DNA of 64,000 nt, taken from assembly GCF_035627495.1 (NCBI RefSeq), contig NZ_DASPLO010000218.1, positions 51,195 through 115,194 on the forward strand. The letters are read 5' to 3'. The position numbers were made by a program, and so were the translations under genes. The notes under the pieces are model-generated. The model was not told where the DNA came from and made no database searches. It saw only the letters and a program-made list of their open reading frames with translations. The stretch comes from Methylocaldum sp035627495 (lineage in GTDB: Bacteria; Pseudomonadota; Gammaproteobacteria; Methylococcales; Methylococcaceae). Shown in pieces: positions 33,128-41,254 of this stretch. Numbering within the stretch: the first letter of the stretch is position 1; every line of letters begins with the position of its first letter.

Positions 33128-34933
33128 ATGAGTCCGATGAATCCCTTTCCGGTAGTACACGAATATCTGGGACAGAGATTTCCGGATATGGACGTCTCGG
33201 ACGTTATTCAGCAAGGGACGGTGGCCTGTCTTCTAAAGTACGTGCCGCCATTGCCTCAGGATGCCGGCTGCTTGGACGTGCTGAGTATGTTCATCAAGGA
33301 TCAGGGGCTTTATTCGGTCGCCATAGTCAACGAGCACTTCGTTCCCGTGGGAGTCATCGACCGGCAGTCCTTGGTCGAAATCTTTATCCACCCTTTTGCG
33401 CGTGATTTGAATCACAAGAAAACGATTCGTGAATTCATGGACCCCAACCCCATCGTCATCGACGTCCACACCGGCATTGACGATCTGGCCGGAATCATCA
33501 TCGATGCCGGAATGCGCCACATGGTGAACGGGTACATCATCACCCAAAACGGCTTATACGCCGGGATGGGCACGGGCCACGATCTCCTTGACGAGATCAC
33601 CCGACGAAAGCAGGCTCATCTCTATTATCTCGCTCATTTCGACCAGCTCACGGGACTTCCGAACCGTTTGCTGTTCGAAGACCGCTTGCAGAGGGCGTGT
33701 TTGAATGCACAGAGAGGCGGGCGTGTCCTCGCGTTGCTTTTTATTGACCTCGACCGCTTCAAATTCATCAACGATACCTTTGGACACCCGAGCGGCGACT
33801 TGCTCCTCCGAGGGGTAGCCGAACAGCTCGTGTCCTGCATTCGCAAGTGCGATACCGTGGCTCGTTTAAGCGGGGACGAGTTCACGATTATTCTCGAAAA
33901 TATCAAGGGGATATCGGATTCCATCTTGGTCGCCGAAAACTTGGCATCCGCATTGAGCAGACCGTTCTCGATTCTCGGGAACGACCTGCACATCACATCG
34001 AGCATCGGCATATCGCTCTATCCCGACCACGACGCGTCGCCGGAGGGATTGATTCGCAAGGCGGATGCGGCCATGTACAAGGCCAAAGAAAGCTATCGTG
34101 GCCGCTGTCTCGTATACGATGAAACGATGGACAGTGGCGTGCTCGAGCGATTGACGATTGAAGCAGGGCTGCGTTTAGCGCTTGAGCGCAATGAATTCGC
34201 GCTCCACTACCAGCCTCAATGCAACGCAGTCACAGGCGAAATCGTAGGAGTGGAAGTCCTGATCCGTTGGCACCACCCGCAATTGGGACTTGTTTCTCCC
34301 GCCAAATTCATCCCGATCGCTGAGGAAACCGGACTCATCGTGCCCATTGGTGAATGGGTGCTTCGGGAAGCCTGTCGGCAACATATCGACTGGAAAAATC
34401 AGGGACTTCCCCCAATACGGGTCGCCGTCAATATTTCGGCCGTTCAGTTCCGCCAGAAGGACTTCCACCAGTTGGTACAAAAAATTGTCGAGGAAACCGG
34501 GATAAAACCCGAATGCCTCGAACTGGAGCTCACCGAGGGTGTCGTCATGGGCGACGCTCCTTCGACGATCGATTCTCTGGCCCAGCTTAGGCACTTGGGA
34601 GTAAGGCTTGCCATCGACGATTTCGGCACGGGATATTCGAGTCTCAGTTACTTAAGAGAATTTTCCTTGGACCGGCTCAAGATCGACCAGTCGTTCATCC
34701 GCAATATCGACAAGGTTCCGGCGAACCTTGCCATTGTGCGCGCGATCGTGGCGCTCGGAAAAAACCTGGGGCTGGATATCATTGCGGAGGGCATCGAAAG
34801 CAATTCGGAGCTGGCCCTGGTTGCGGCGAACGATTGCGCTGAGGTACAGGGTTACCACATCTCGAGACCCGTACCGGCCGACCATTTCGTCGAATGGTTC
34901 CTGAGCCGGAACGATCGTCAAACGAACCTCTAA
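33128..34933 (+). CDS. CBS pair-GGDEF-EAL c-di-GMP signalling protein
   Basis: 601 residues, soluble. Two CBS motifs (about 35-155; IREFMDPNPIVIDVHTGI) likely sense a nucleotide. The GGDEF domain has SGDEF at 248-252 instead of GGDEF. The EAL domain has EVL at 376-378 in place of EAL, but the remaining metal and catalytic residues are there: NISAVQF, the Glu in LELELTEGVVM, DDFGTGYSSL, LKIDQSFI and AEGIES. It is therefore more likely a phosphodiesterase than a cyclase, with GGDEF as a possible GTP sensor. A second ATG nine bases downstream (33137) is also possible. Monocistronic. Confidence 0.92.
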   Translation: MSPMNPFPVVHEYLGQRFPDMDVSDVIQQGTVACLLKYVPPLPQDAGCLDVLSMFIKDQGLYSVAIVNEHFVPVGVIDRQSLVEIFIHPFARDLNHKKTIREFMDPNPIVIDVHTGIDDLAGIIIDAGMRHMVNGYIITQNGLYAGMGTGHDLLDEITRRKQAHLYYLAHFDQLTGLPNRLLFEDRLQRACLNAQRGGRVLALLFIDLDRFKFINDTFGHPSGDLLLRGVAEQLVSCIRKCDTVARLSGDEFTIILENIKGISDSILVAENLASALSRPFSILGNDLHITSSIGISLYPDHDASPEGLIRKADAAMYKAKESYRGRCLVYDETMDSGVLERLTIEAGLRLALERNEFALHYQPQCNAVTGEIVGVEVLIRWHHPQLGLVSPAKFIPIAEETGLIVPIGEWVLREACRQHIDWKNQGLPPIRVAVNISAVQFRQKDFHQLVQKIVEETGIKPECLELELTEGVVMGDAPSTIDSLAQLRHLGVRLAIDDFGTGYSSLSYLREFSLDRLKIDQSFIRNIDKVPANLAIVRAIVALGKNLGLDIIAEGIESNSELALVAANDCAEVQGYHISRPVPADHFVEWFLSRNDRQTNL

Positions 34934-34961
34934 ACCGGCACCGGTTAACTTACAGCCGTCT

Positions 34962-36143
34962 TCACACGCCGACAATCGCCCGCACTCCCCATACAAGCCG
35001 TCTCATTCCCTCTGCGGCCGTCTCGGGTTCCAGGGCTCCGTAGGCAACCCGCAGATAACAGCCCTTTTCCAGTCCGAATGCCGTGCCGGGAATGACGGCC
35101 ACTTTGTGTTCCCGGATCAGCCGTTCCGCGAGCGTCATCGAATCAAGATCGGTATCGATCTTCAGCAGAATGTAGAAAGCGCCCTGGGCTTCCGGAACGC
35201 GGCAGATATCGGCCAGGCTCTGTAATTCGTCCAAAACGATATCGCGAACCCGGCCGATGGTCGCCAGCCTCTCGCGGCAATAGGCGGAACCCGTTTCGAG
35301 CGCGCCGGCCGCGGCGTACTGCGAAATTAAGGGCGCGCAGATGAGGTTGGTGTCTTGGGCCTTCAGCACCGCTTCGTACAGATGCTCGGGAATCACCATG
35401 TAGCCGATGCGCCAGCTCGCGAAACCGTAGGCTTTGGAGAGCGAGAACAGCGATATGGTGTGCGGCTCCGAACCTTGCCCGGAGACCGGCGAAAAATGCT
35501 TCGCGCCGCCGTAGGTGAAATACTCGTAGGCTTCGTCGCTGATATGGTAAATCCCCTGTTCGCGGCAAATGGCGTTGACTGCCCGCAAAGCGTCTTCCGA
35601 ATAAACCGCCCCGCTGGGATTGTTCGGCGAGATCGTGACGATCGCCCGCGTCCTATCGGTAACGGCGGCTCGGATGAGATCGGGCCGCAGTTGATAGTTC
35701 TCGTCCGTGGACACGAACACCGGCGTGCAATTGAGCATCCGGATCGCCATTTCCTGGTTGAAATAATAAGGCAAAGGCAGGATGACTTCGTCGCCCGGAT
35801 CGGCGATGGCGAACAGGGCATTGAGAAAGCCCATGTTGCCGCCGGCCGTTACCACGATGCGTCGTCCCGTGCCGGAGGCAATCCCGTTCTCCGCCGCCAA
35901 CTTACGTTCGATCAACTCGAGCAGCCGAGGAATGCCCTGAGCCGGACCGTACTTCTGATTTTCCGGTTTCACGAAGAAATCCCGGATCGCTTCGCTCGCC
36001 GTGGGCGGCGGACCGTAAAACACCACACCCTGCCCGAGCGAAATCGTCCCCGGATGGCGGCGGATTAGCTCGGCAACGACGGGAATGATGGGCTGTTGCA
36101 CCGCGCTCATGCGCCGGCTGACCCTCGGTTGATGCATCGTCAT
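34962..36143 (-). CDS. Pyridoxal-phosphate aminotransferase, class I/II
   Basis: 393 residues of the aspartate-aminotransferase fold. Visible landmarks are the substrate loop ISLGQGVVFYGPPP, TAGGNMGFLNALF, the SPNNPSGAVY loop, the DEAYEYF aspartate that pairs with PLP nitrogen, and the PLP lysine in SLSKAYGFASWRIGY. The arginine near the C-terminus (YLRVAYG) binds the substrate carboxylate. Sub-family cannot be fixed from motifs; the GQGVVFYGPPP form is common in environmental proteins annotated as aspartate/tyrosine/aromatic aminotransferase. Convergent with the c-di-GMP gene to the left; divergent from mtaD across a repeat element. Confidence 0.88.
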   Translation of the reverse strand: MTMHQPRVSRRMSAVQQPIIPVVAELIRRHPGTISLGQGVVFYGPPPTASEAIRDFFVKPENQKYGPAQGIPRLLELIERKLAAENGIASGTGRRIVVTAGGNMGFLNALFAIADPGDEVILPLPYYFNQEMAIRMLNCTPVFVSTDENYQLRPDLIRAAVTDRTRAIVTISPNNPSGAVYSEDALRAVNAICREQGIYHISDEAYEYFTYGGAKHFSPVSGQGSEPHTISLFSLSKAYGFASWRIGYMVIPEHLYEAVLKAQDTNLICAPLISQYAAAGALETGSAYCRERLATIGRVRDIVLDELQSLADICRVPEAQGAFYILLKIDTDLDSMTLAERLIREHKVAVIPGTAFGLEKGCYLRVAYGALEPETAAEGMRRLVWGVRAIVGV

Positions 36144-36248
36144 GTCGCACTTTCAAAAACACGAATTGTAAGACGCTTTGCCGCATCGGTTAAAATGCCC
36201 CTTCGTTCGGCGCCAGCAATTCTCATTTTGCCCTGAAACCTGAATTTC

Positions 36249-36410
36249 GTAGGGTGGGTTAGGCGCGCACCGGGACAGGTTTGGTGTTGGTCACTGGGCT
36301 CAGAGCGCGCCGTAACCCACCAGGATAGCGTGGACCACCCTTTTCGGTGGGTTGCGCGCCGAGCACCAAGCTCCGTCCGAGTTCTCGGAGGCGCACCTAA
36401 CCCACCCTAC
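36249..36410. repeat. Palindromic intergenic repeat, GTAGGGTGGGTTA family, copy 3
   Basis: The ends GTAGGGTGGGTTAGGCGCGC and GCGCACCTAACCCACCCTAC are mirror copies. Inner CGTAACCCACC and GGTGGGTTGCGC units face each other. Same family as 253-432 and 23759-23838. It separates the divergent aminotransferase and mtaD genes, so it sits in a promoter region. Confidence 0.85.
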
Positions 36411-36515
36411 CTAGGACACGCGGGTTTCGGAACAAAATGAGAATTGCCGCGTTTGGCGCAAAATGCACAAACCCGACGCATCGTGATAAAGTTTAGTGAA
36501 ACGCTAGGTTATCGA

Positions 36516-37841
36516 ATGTTTATCGACACTCTGCTGAAGGCGCGCTGGATCATTCCGGTGGAGCCCGATCGTACCGTACTCGAACACCATGCTCTCGCCA
36601 TCGATGGCGGAAGGATCGTCGACATCCTGCCGGCCTCTGAAGCCGAGGCCAAATATCAAGCCGCGTCGGTGGAATCGTTCGATCATCATGCCTTGATTCC
36701 GGGTTTCGTCAACGCCCACACCCATGCCGCCATGTCCCTATTGCGTGGCGTGGCCGACGATCGGCCGCTGATGGAATGGCTGCTCGACCATATCTGGCCA
36801 CTGGAGCAAAAATGGGTCGGCGAAACCTTCGTGCGCGACGGCACCGATCTGGCGATGGCCGAGATGATCCGCGGGGGCGTCACCTGCTTCAACGACATGT
36901 ATTTCTTCCCCGAGGTCACCGCCCGCCAGGCGGCGCGCTGCGGTATGCGCGCCGTAGTCGGCATGATCCTGGTCGATTTCCCGAGCGCTTGGGCGAGCGG
37001 TCCCGACGATTATCTGTCCAAGGGGCTGGCGCTGCACGACGAACTTCGTCACAACCCTTTGGTAACCACGGCTTTCGCGCCCCATGCGCCCTACTCCGTT
37101 TCGGACGAGCCCTTGCTGAAAGTTCGAACCTTGGCGGCGGAGCTGGACCGTCCGATCCACATGCACCTGCACGAGACCCAGGACGAAATCGAGCAGAGCC
37201 GGCAGCGTTACGGCATGCGCCCCATGAAGCGGCTTCAGCAGCTGGACCTCCTGGTTCCATCGTTTGTCGCCGTGCACATGACCCAACTCACGGATGAGGA
37301 AATCGACCAGTTCGCCGAATCCGGCGGCAGCGTCGTACATTGCCCCGAATCGAATCTGAAACTGGCGAGCGGCTTTTGTCCCGTCGCCAAGCTTATCAAG
37401 GCGGGCGTCAATGTCGCCATCGGCACGGACGGCGCGGCCAGCAACAACGATCTGGACGTGATGGGCGAAATGCGCGCCGCGGCATTGCTAGCCAAAGCGG
37501 TCTCGGGCGACGCCAGCGCGGTTCCGGCCCATACCGCGTTGCGCATGGCGACCCTCAACGGCGCAAAAGCCTTGGGACTCGAAACGGAAATCGGCTCGCT
37601 GGAAGTCGGAAAGTCCGCCGATATCGCGGCCATCCGCCTCGACGACCTCGAAACCCAACCGCTGTACGACCCGATCTCGAACGTCGTCTACGCGGCCGGA
37701 CGCCATCAGATCAGCGATGTTTGGGTGGCGGGACGCCAGCTTCTGAAAAACCGCGAGCTGACCACTCTGAGCACCGAAGAGATTTTCCAGAAAGCCGCCG
37801 CCTGGCGGGAAAAATTAACCAGCGTACAGGAACGGCCATGA
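36516..37841 (+). CDS. mtaD: TRZ/ATZ-family hydrolase: 5'-methylthioadenosine / S-adenosylhomocysteine deaminase
   Basis: 441 residues of the amidohydrolase superfamily. Metal ligands are in VNAHTHAAMSLLRG, the His of IHMHLHETQDEIEQ, VHMTQLTD and the Asp of IGTDGAASNNDLDV. These features and the four-gene synteny with ubiG, mupP and yciK known from Pseudomonas support the MTA/SAH deaminase assignment. The SAH link makes sense beside the SAM-using ubiG. The start is ATG 36516; an upstream in-frame ATG at 36444 adds 24 residues with no family match. Its stop overlaps the ubiG start (ATGA). Confidence 0.92.
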   Translation: MFIDTLLKARWIIPVEPDRTVLEHHALAIDGGRIVDILPASEAEAKYQAASVESFDHHALIPGFVNAHTHAAMSLLRGVADDRPLMEWLLDHIWPLEQKWVGETFVRDGTDLAMAEMIRGGVTCFNDMYFFPEVTARQAARCGMRAVVGMILVDFPSAWASGPDDYLSKGLALHDELRHNPLVTTAFAPHAPYSVSDEPLLKVRTLAAELDRPIHMHLHETQDEIEQSRQRYGMRPMKRLQQLDLLVPSFVAVHMTQLTDEEIDQFAESGGSVVHCPESNLKLASGFCPVAKLIKAGVNVAIGTDGAASNNDLDVMGEMRAAALLAKAVSGDASAVPAHTALRMATLNGAKALGLETEIGSLEVGKSADIAAIRLDDLETQPLYDPISNVVYAAGRHQISDVWVAGRQLLKNRELTTLSTEEIFQKAAAWREKLTSVQERP

Positions 37842-38548
37842 CGAGCACCGAAAACGTCCACGAACATGAAATCCGGAAATTCGGCGCTCTGGCCGATCGC
37901 TGGTGGGACCCCGACGGCGAATTCAAGACCTTGCACGCGGTCAATCCCCTGCGCATCCAGTTCATCCGGTCGTTCGGAGAGGTCGAAGGCAAGCGCGTCG
38001 TCGACGTCGGCTGCGGCGGCGGGATACTCAGCGAGGGACTGGCTCGGGCCGGTGCTGAGGTGATCGGCATCGACCTAGCCGAAGAACTTTTGGACGTCGC
38101 GAAATCCCATGCGGACGAATCGGGGATCAGCCTGGATTACCGGCGGATCAGCGCCGAGGCGCTCGCCGAAGCCGAGCCGGGCAGCTTCGATATCGTGACC
38201 TGCATGGAAATGCTGGAACACGTGCCGGAACCCGCATCGGTGGTCAGGGCCTGCGCCAGACTGGTCAAGCCGGGCGGGAGGGTATTCTTCTCCACGCTGA
38301 ATCGAAAACTCAAGGCTTATCTCCTGGCGATCGTCGGCGCGGAATACCTGTTGAACATGATCCCCAAGGGAACCCATGACTATGCGACATTTATCAAGCC
38401 CTCCGAACTCGGCCGCTGGGCGCGGGAGTCGGGGCTCGAGCTTTTGGGCATGGAAGGCATCGCGTACCACCCGATCACCGGGCAATTCAACCTGAGCCGC
38501 GACTTGGACGTCAATTATCTGGCCGCTTTCTTGAGACCCGAGGAATAA
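37838..38548 (+). CDS. ubiG: Ubiquinone biosynthesis O-methyltransferase
   Basis: Methylates both O-methylation steps of ubiquinone synthesis. The 236 residues have SAM motif I VVDVGCGGGILSEGLARAG, the acidic IGIDLAEELL, CMEMLEHVPEP and the family tail (FNLSRDLDVNYLAAF). The N-terminus HEIRKFGALADRWWDPDGEF is diagnostic for UbiG. The ATG overlaps the mtaD stop by four bases, so translation is coupled; the longer open frame upstream lies inside mtaD and is not used. The following gene starts four bases after its stop. Confidence 0.97.
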   Translation: MTSTENVHEHEIRKFGALADRWWDPDGEFKTLHAVNPLRIQFIRSFGEVEGKRVVDVGCGGGILSEGLARAGAEVIGIDLAEELLDVAKSHADESGISLDYRRISAEALAEAEPGSFDIVTCMEMLEHVPEPASVVRACARLVKPGGRVFFSTLNRKLKAYLLAIVGAEYLLNMIPKGTHDYATFIKPSELGRWARESGLELLGMEGIAYHPITGQFNLSRDLDVNYLAAFLRPEE

Positions 38549-38552
38549 GCGC

Positions 38553-39230
38553 ATGGCCGTAAACCCGACGGTTTCCGCCGTGCTGTTCGATTTGGATGGA
38601 ACGCTGCTGGACACCGCGCCCGATCTGGTCTTCGCCGCGAATGCCGCGCTCGCCGAGGCCGATATTCCGCCGCGCTCCATGGCCGAACTCAAGCCCTGCA
38701 TCTCGGGCGGCGCCGCCGTCATGCTGCGCTGTGCCCTCAATGGCGATTACGAGCAGGTACTTTTCGATCGAGTGCTGCAACGGATGCTGGAGCTCTACCA
38801 ATCCCATGTCGCCGATCGCACCCAATTCTTCGACGGCATAGAATCCGTGCTGGACGCACTGGAACAGCGCGACGTTCCGTGGGGCATCGTCACCAACAAG
38901 ATGAGCCGGTTCACCGATCCGTTATTGGAAAAGCTGAATCTGGCCGGTCGTGCCGGATGCGTCATCAGCGGCGACACTACGGCCGAAAAAAAGCCTCATC
39001 CCCTGCCCCTTCTGGAAGCCAGCCGGCGTTTGGACCTGACTCCGGAAGGTTGCGTCTACATCGGCGATGCTCCCGGAGACGTCGAAGCCGGCCGCCGAGC
39101 CGGCATGACGACTCTGACGGCGCTGTACGGCTATATCGCCGCAGGCGATGCGCCGCACGATTGGGGCGCCGACGGGCTGCTTGCATCGCCTCGGGATTTC
39201 CTTCCTTGGCTGGATGGGGCGCTGTCATGA
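38553..39230 (+). CDS. mupP: N-acetylmuramic acid 6-phosphate phosphatase (HAD family)
   Basis: 225 residues, HAD subfamily IA. Motif I is VLFDLDGTLLDTAPDL with the nucleophilic aspartate. Motif II is GIVTNK, motif III is the Lys in TTAEKKPHPLPL and motif IV is YIGDAPGDVEAGRRAGM. By sequence alone phosphoglycolate phosphatase (gph) is equally likely. The position between ubiG and yciK matches Pseudomonas mupP, which recycles muramic acid in the peptidoglycan salvage route, and that decides the name given here. Its TGA overlaps the start of yciK (ATGA). Confidence 0.83.
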   Translation: MAVNPTVSAVLFDLDGTLLDTAPDLVFAANAALAEADIPPRSMAELKPCISGGAAVMLRCALNGDYEQVLFDRVLQRMLELYQSHVADRTQFFDGIESVLDALEQRDVPWGIVTNKMSRFTDPLLEKLNLAGRAGCVISGDTTAEKKPHPLPLLEASRRLDLTPEGCVYIGDAPGDVEAGRRAGMTTLTALYGYIAAGDAPHDWGADGLLASPRDFLPWLDGALS

Positions 39231-39949
39231 GCAAATCGATGCTTAAAGATCATGTCATTCTCGTCACCGGCGCCGGGGGCGGGCTCGGCTCGGCCGTCTC
39301 GAAAACCTGCGCCGCCGCAGGCGCAACGGTCATTCTGCTCGGGAAGACCATACCCAAGCTGGAAAAGGTCTACGACGCGATCATGGCCGCCAGCGGGCCG
39401 CAACCGGCTATTTACCCGCTCGATCTGGCGGGTGCTACCGAGAACGATTACCGCGATCTCGCCGCCACGGTCGAGCGGGAATTTGGCGCGCTGCACGGCT
39501 TGGTGCATTGCGCCGCCGAACTCGGCGCGCTCGGACCTGTGGCCGATATCAGCGGCGGGCTGTGGCAACGATTACTGCACGTCAATTTGACCGCGCCGTT
39601 CTTGCTGACTCGGGAACTCCTGGGGCTGATATCGAAATCCGGCGATTCGGGCATCGTTCTCGTCACCGATTCGGTTGCCCGCACCGGGAAAGCGTATTGG
39701 GGCGCCTACGGGGTGGCCAAAATCGGCTTGGAAGGCTTCGGGCGGATACTCGCGGACGAGTTGGAAAGCCGCAAAGTTCGCGTTCATCTGTACTCGCCGG
39801 GCCCCATGCAGTCCCCGCTGCGCCGGCGCGCTTATCCGGCCGAGAACCCGACAGACTTGCCCCTGCCGGACGTCCATGCGGAGCAAATCGCCCGCCTTCT
39901 GAGTCCAAGCGAAACACCCTCACACGCTTATCTAGTTAACAACGCATAA
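39227..39949 (+). CDS. yciK: Short-chain dehydrogenase/reductase YciK
   Basis: 240 residues of the classical SDR fold. Cofactor loop VTGAGGGLGSAV, the NADP-side stretch LLGKTIPKLEKV, the catalytic serine in VLVTDSVAR and the YGVAK pair of tyrosine and lysine are all present. YciK homologs are widespread in gammaproteobacteria and have no firmly known substrate. Starts inside the last codon of mupP. The longer frame upstream (from 38879) is a shadow of mupP. The next gene, sufT, follows after 5 bases. Confidence 0.92.
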   Translation: MSKSMLKDHVILVTGAGGGLGSAVSKTCAAAGATVILLGKTIPKLEKVYDAIMAASGPQPAIYPLDLAGATENDYRDLAATVEREFGALHGLVHCAAELGALGPVADISGGLWQRLLHVNLTAPFLLTRELLGLISKSGDSGIVLVTDSVARTGKAYWGAYGVAKIGLEGFGRILADELESRKVRVHLYSPGPMQSPLRRRAYPAENPTDLPLPDVHAEQIARLLSPSETPSHAYLVNNA

Positions 39950-39954
39950 CGCCT

Positions 39955-40509
39955 ATGTACGGTTACGGTCGCGAAAGCATAGTCCTTCAACGGGATGTCA
40001 ACGTCGTGCAGATTCCCGACGGCACGCCCGGCTCACTGCCGAAAGGCCATGTCGTGGATCTATACCAGTCTTTGGGCGGCAACTTCACCGTGGTCACGGA
40101 AATGGGCAACATGGTGCGCATTGCGGGCACCGATGCCGATGCCTTAGGGAAAGAACCGCCAATCATGGGCAACCTGGTTAGCGGCACGGATTCCGAATCC
40201 GTGGAGAAAAACGTTTGGGAAGTGCTGAGAACCATTTTCGACCCGGAAATACCGGTCAACATCGTCGACTTGGGGCTGGTCTACCACTGCAAGGTGACAC
40301 CCACCGAAGAGGGCAAAAACGACGTCGACATCATCATGACCCTGACCGCGCCGGGCTGCGGCATGGGCCCTGTCCTGCAGTACGACGCCGAGGCGGCGGT
40401 AAAGAATCTCCCCGGCGTGGACAAGGTGAACATTGAGGTGGTGTTCGATCCACCGTGGTCGCGGGACATGATGTCCGAAGTGGCGAAGCTTCAGCTGGGG
40501 ATGATCTGA
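39955..40509 (+). CDS. sufT: Putative Fe-S cluster assembly protein SufT
   Basis: 184 residues. The first about 75 residues are the SufT-specific extension (RDVNVVQIPDGTPGSLPKG, GNMVRIAGTDADALG). The rest is a MIP18/DUF59 domain with the conserved DPEIPVNIVDLGLVY and the hyper-reactive cysteine in MTLTAPGCGMGPVL. SufT is thought to help load Fe-S clusters during high demand. It closes the mtaD-ubiG-mupP-yciK-sufT operon, with no other suf genes nearby. The inverted-repeat element that follows may end transcription. Confidence 0.92.
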   Translation: MYGYGRESIVLQRDVNVVQIPDGTPGSLPKGHVVDLYQSLGGNFTVVTEMGNMVRIAGTDADALGKEPPIMGNLVSGTDSESVEKNVWEVLRTIFDPEIPVNIVDLGLVYHCKVTPTEEGKNDVDIIMTLTAPGCGMGPVLQYDAEAAVKNLPGVDKVNIEVVFDPPWSRDMMSEVAKLQLGMI

Positions 40510-40531
40510 TTGTCACGGCGAACTCCGTAGA

Positions 40532-40624
40532 GAGGTTGTAAAAAAACCGTCGCGAGCGGCCCAGATCTGCGTCGAGAAGCGCAGGCGCGGAGTCGGGCCG
40601 CGCAGTAGGTTTGTTTACAACCTC
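40532..40624. repeat. Long inverted-repeat intergenic element (GAGGTTGTAAAAAAACC ends)
   Basis: Arms of 17 bases at 40532-40548 and 40608-40624 are inverse copies with one mismatch; 59 bases lie between. The interior CGTCGCGAGCGGCCC is close to the interior of the element at 4661-4828. It lies between convergent sufT and the DUF2058 gene and could serve as a two-way terminator. Confidence 0.75.
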
Positions 40625-40630
40625 AGAGGT

Positions 40631-41170
40631 CTACCACATCAAATCGTCGGGCACCTTGTACTCCGCATATTCGTCATCGGCATCCCGCGATTGATCGGGC
40701 TCGTTGAGCAGGACGATTCGACTTTCGTCCCGCTGCTTAATTTTTTCGGCCACGGCCGGCGGGACGATTTCATACCGCGACTCCAGGCTGACTATCGCGA
40801 GCCTGCCGGCCGCCAGACTTTGATGTATCGCTTTGGATACATGGATGGTTTTGACCTTGTTGTCGTGCGCAAACCGGTAGGCAATCTCATCGTCTCCCGG
40901 CGCTACGCGGTTCATCTCGATTAACTGCTTGATTTGCGCTGCGAGCGCTTTTCTTTCCGCTTCTTTGGCTTTTTCAAGATTGAGTTGGCGGTCGCGCTCG
41001 ACTTTTGCCGCCTTAGCCTCCTGAGCCGCGCGATTAGTTTCGTCTTTCGCAGCGGCCTTGCCATGGCGATTCTGCTTTTCCTGTTTTCGCGATTCCTTGC
41101 TGGCCTGCTTGACCTGCTTGTCGTTGACCAAACCCGTCTTTAGTAGTTGATCTCTAAGGGAGTTACTCAT
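40631..41170 (-). CDS. DUF2058 family protein (YaiL-like)
   Basis: 179 residues. A highly charged N-terminal half (SRKQEKQNRHGKAAAKDETN, then long Ala/Glu/Lys coil) is followed by a small globular C-part (NKVKTIHVSKAIHQSLAAG and RYEIVPPAVAEKI). This layout defines DUF2058/YaiL, described as a nucleoprotein- or polysaccharide-associated protein; its exact role is unknown. No signal peptide, so cytoplasmic. The MFS transporter gene ends 85 bases upstream. Confidence 0.87.
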   Translation of the reverse strand: MSNSLRDQLLKTGLVNDKQVKQASKESRKQEKQNRHGKAAAKDETNRAAQEAKAAKVERDRQLNLEKAKEAERKALAAQIKQLIEMNRVAPGDDEIAYRFAHDNKVKTIHVSKAIHQSLAAGRLAIVSLESRYEIVPPAVAEKIKQRDESRIVLLNEPDQSRDADDEYAEYKVPDDLMW

Positions 41171-41254
41171 GCCAATGGCTCCTGTTTCATCTCATGTTCG
41201 TTTATTGATCGAAATAATGCCGTGTCTTTCAATGCATCTTCAACTGCGAATAGG

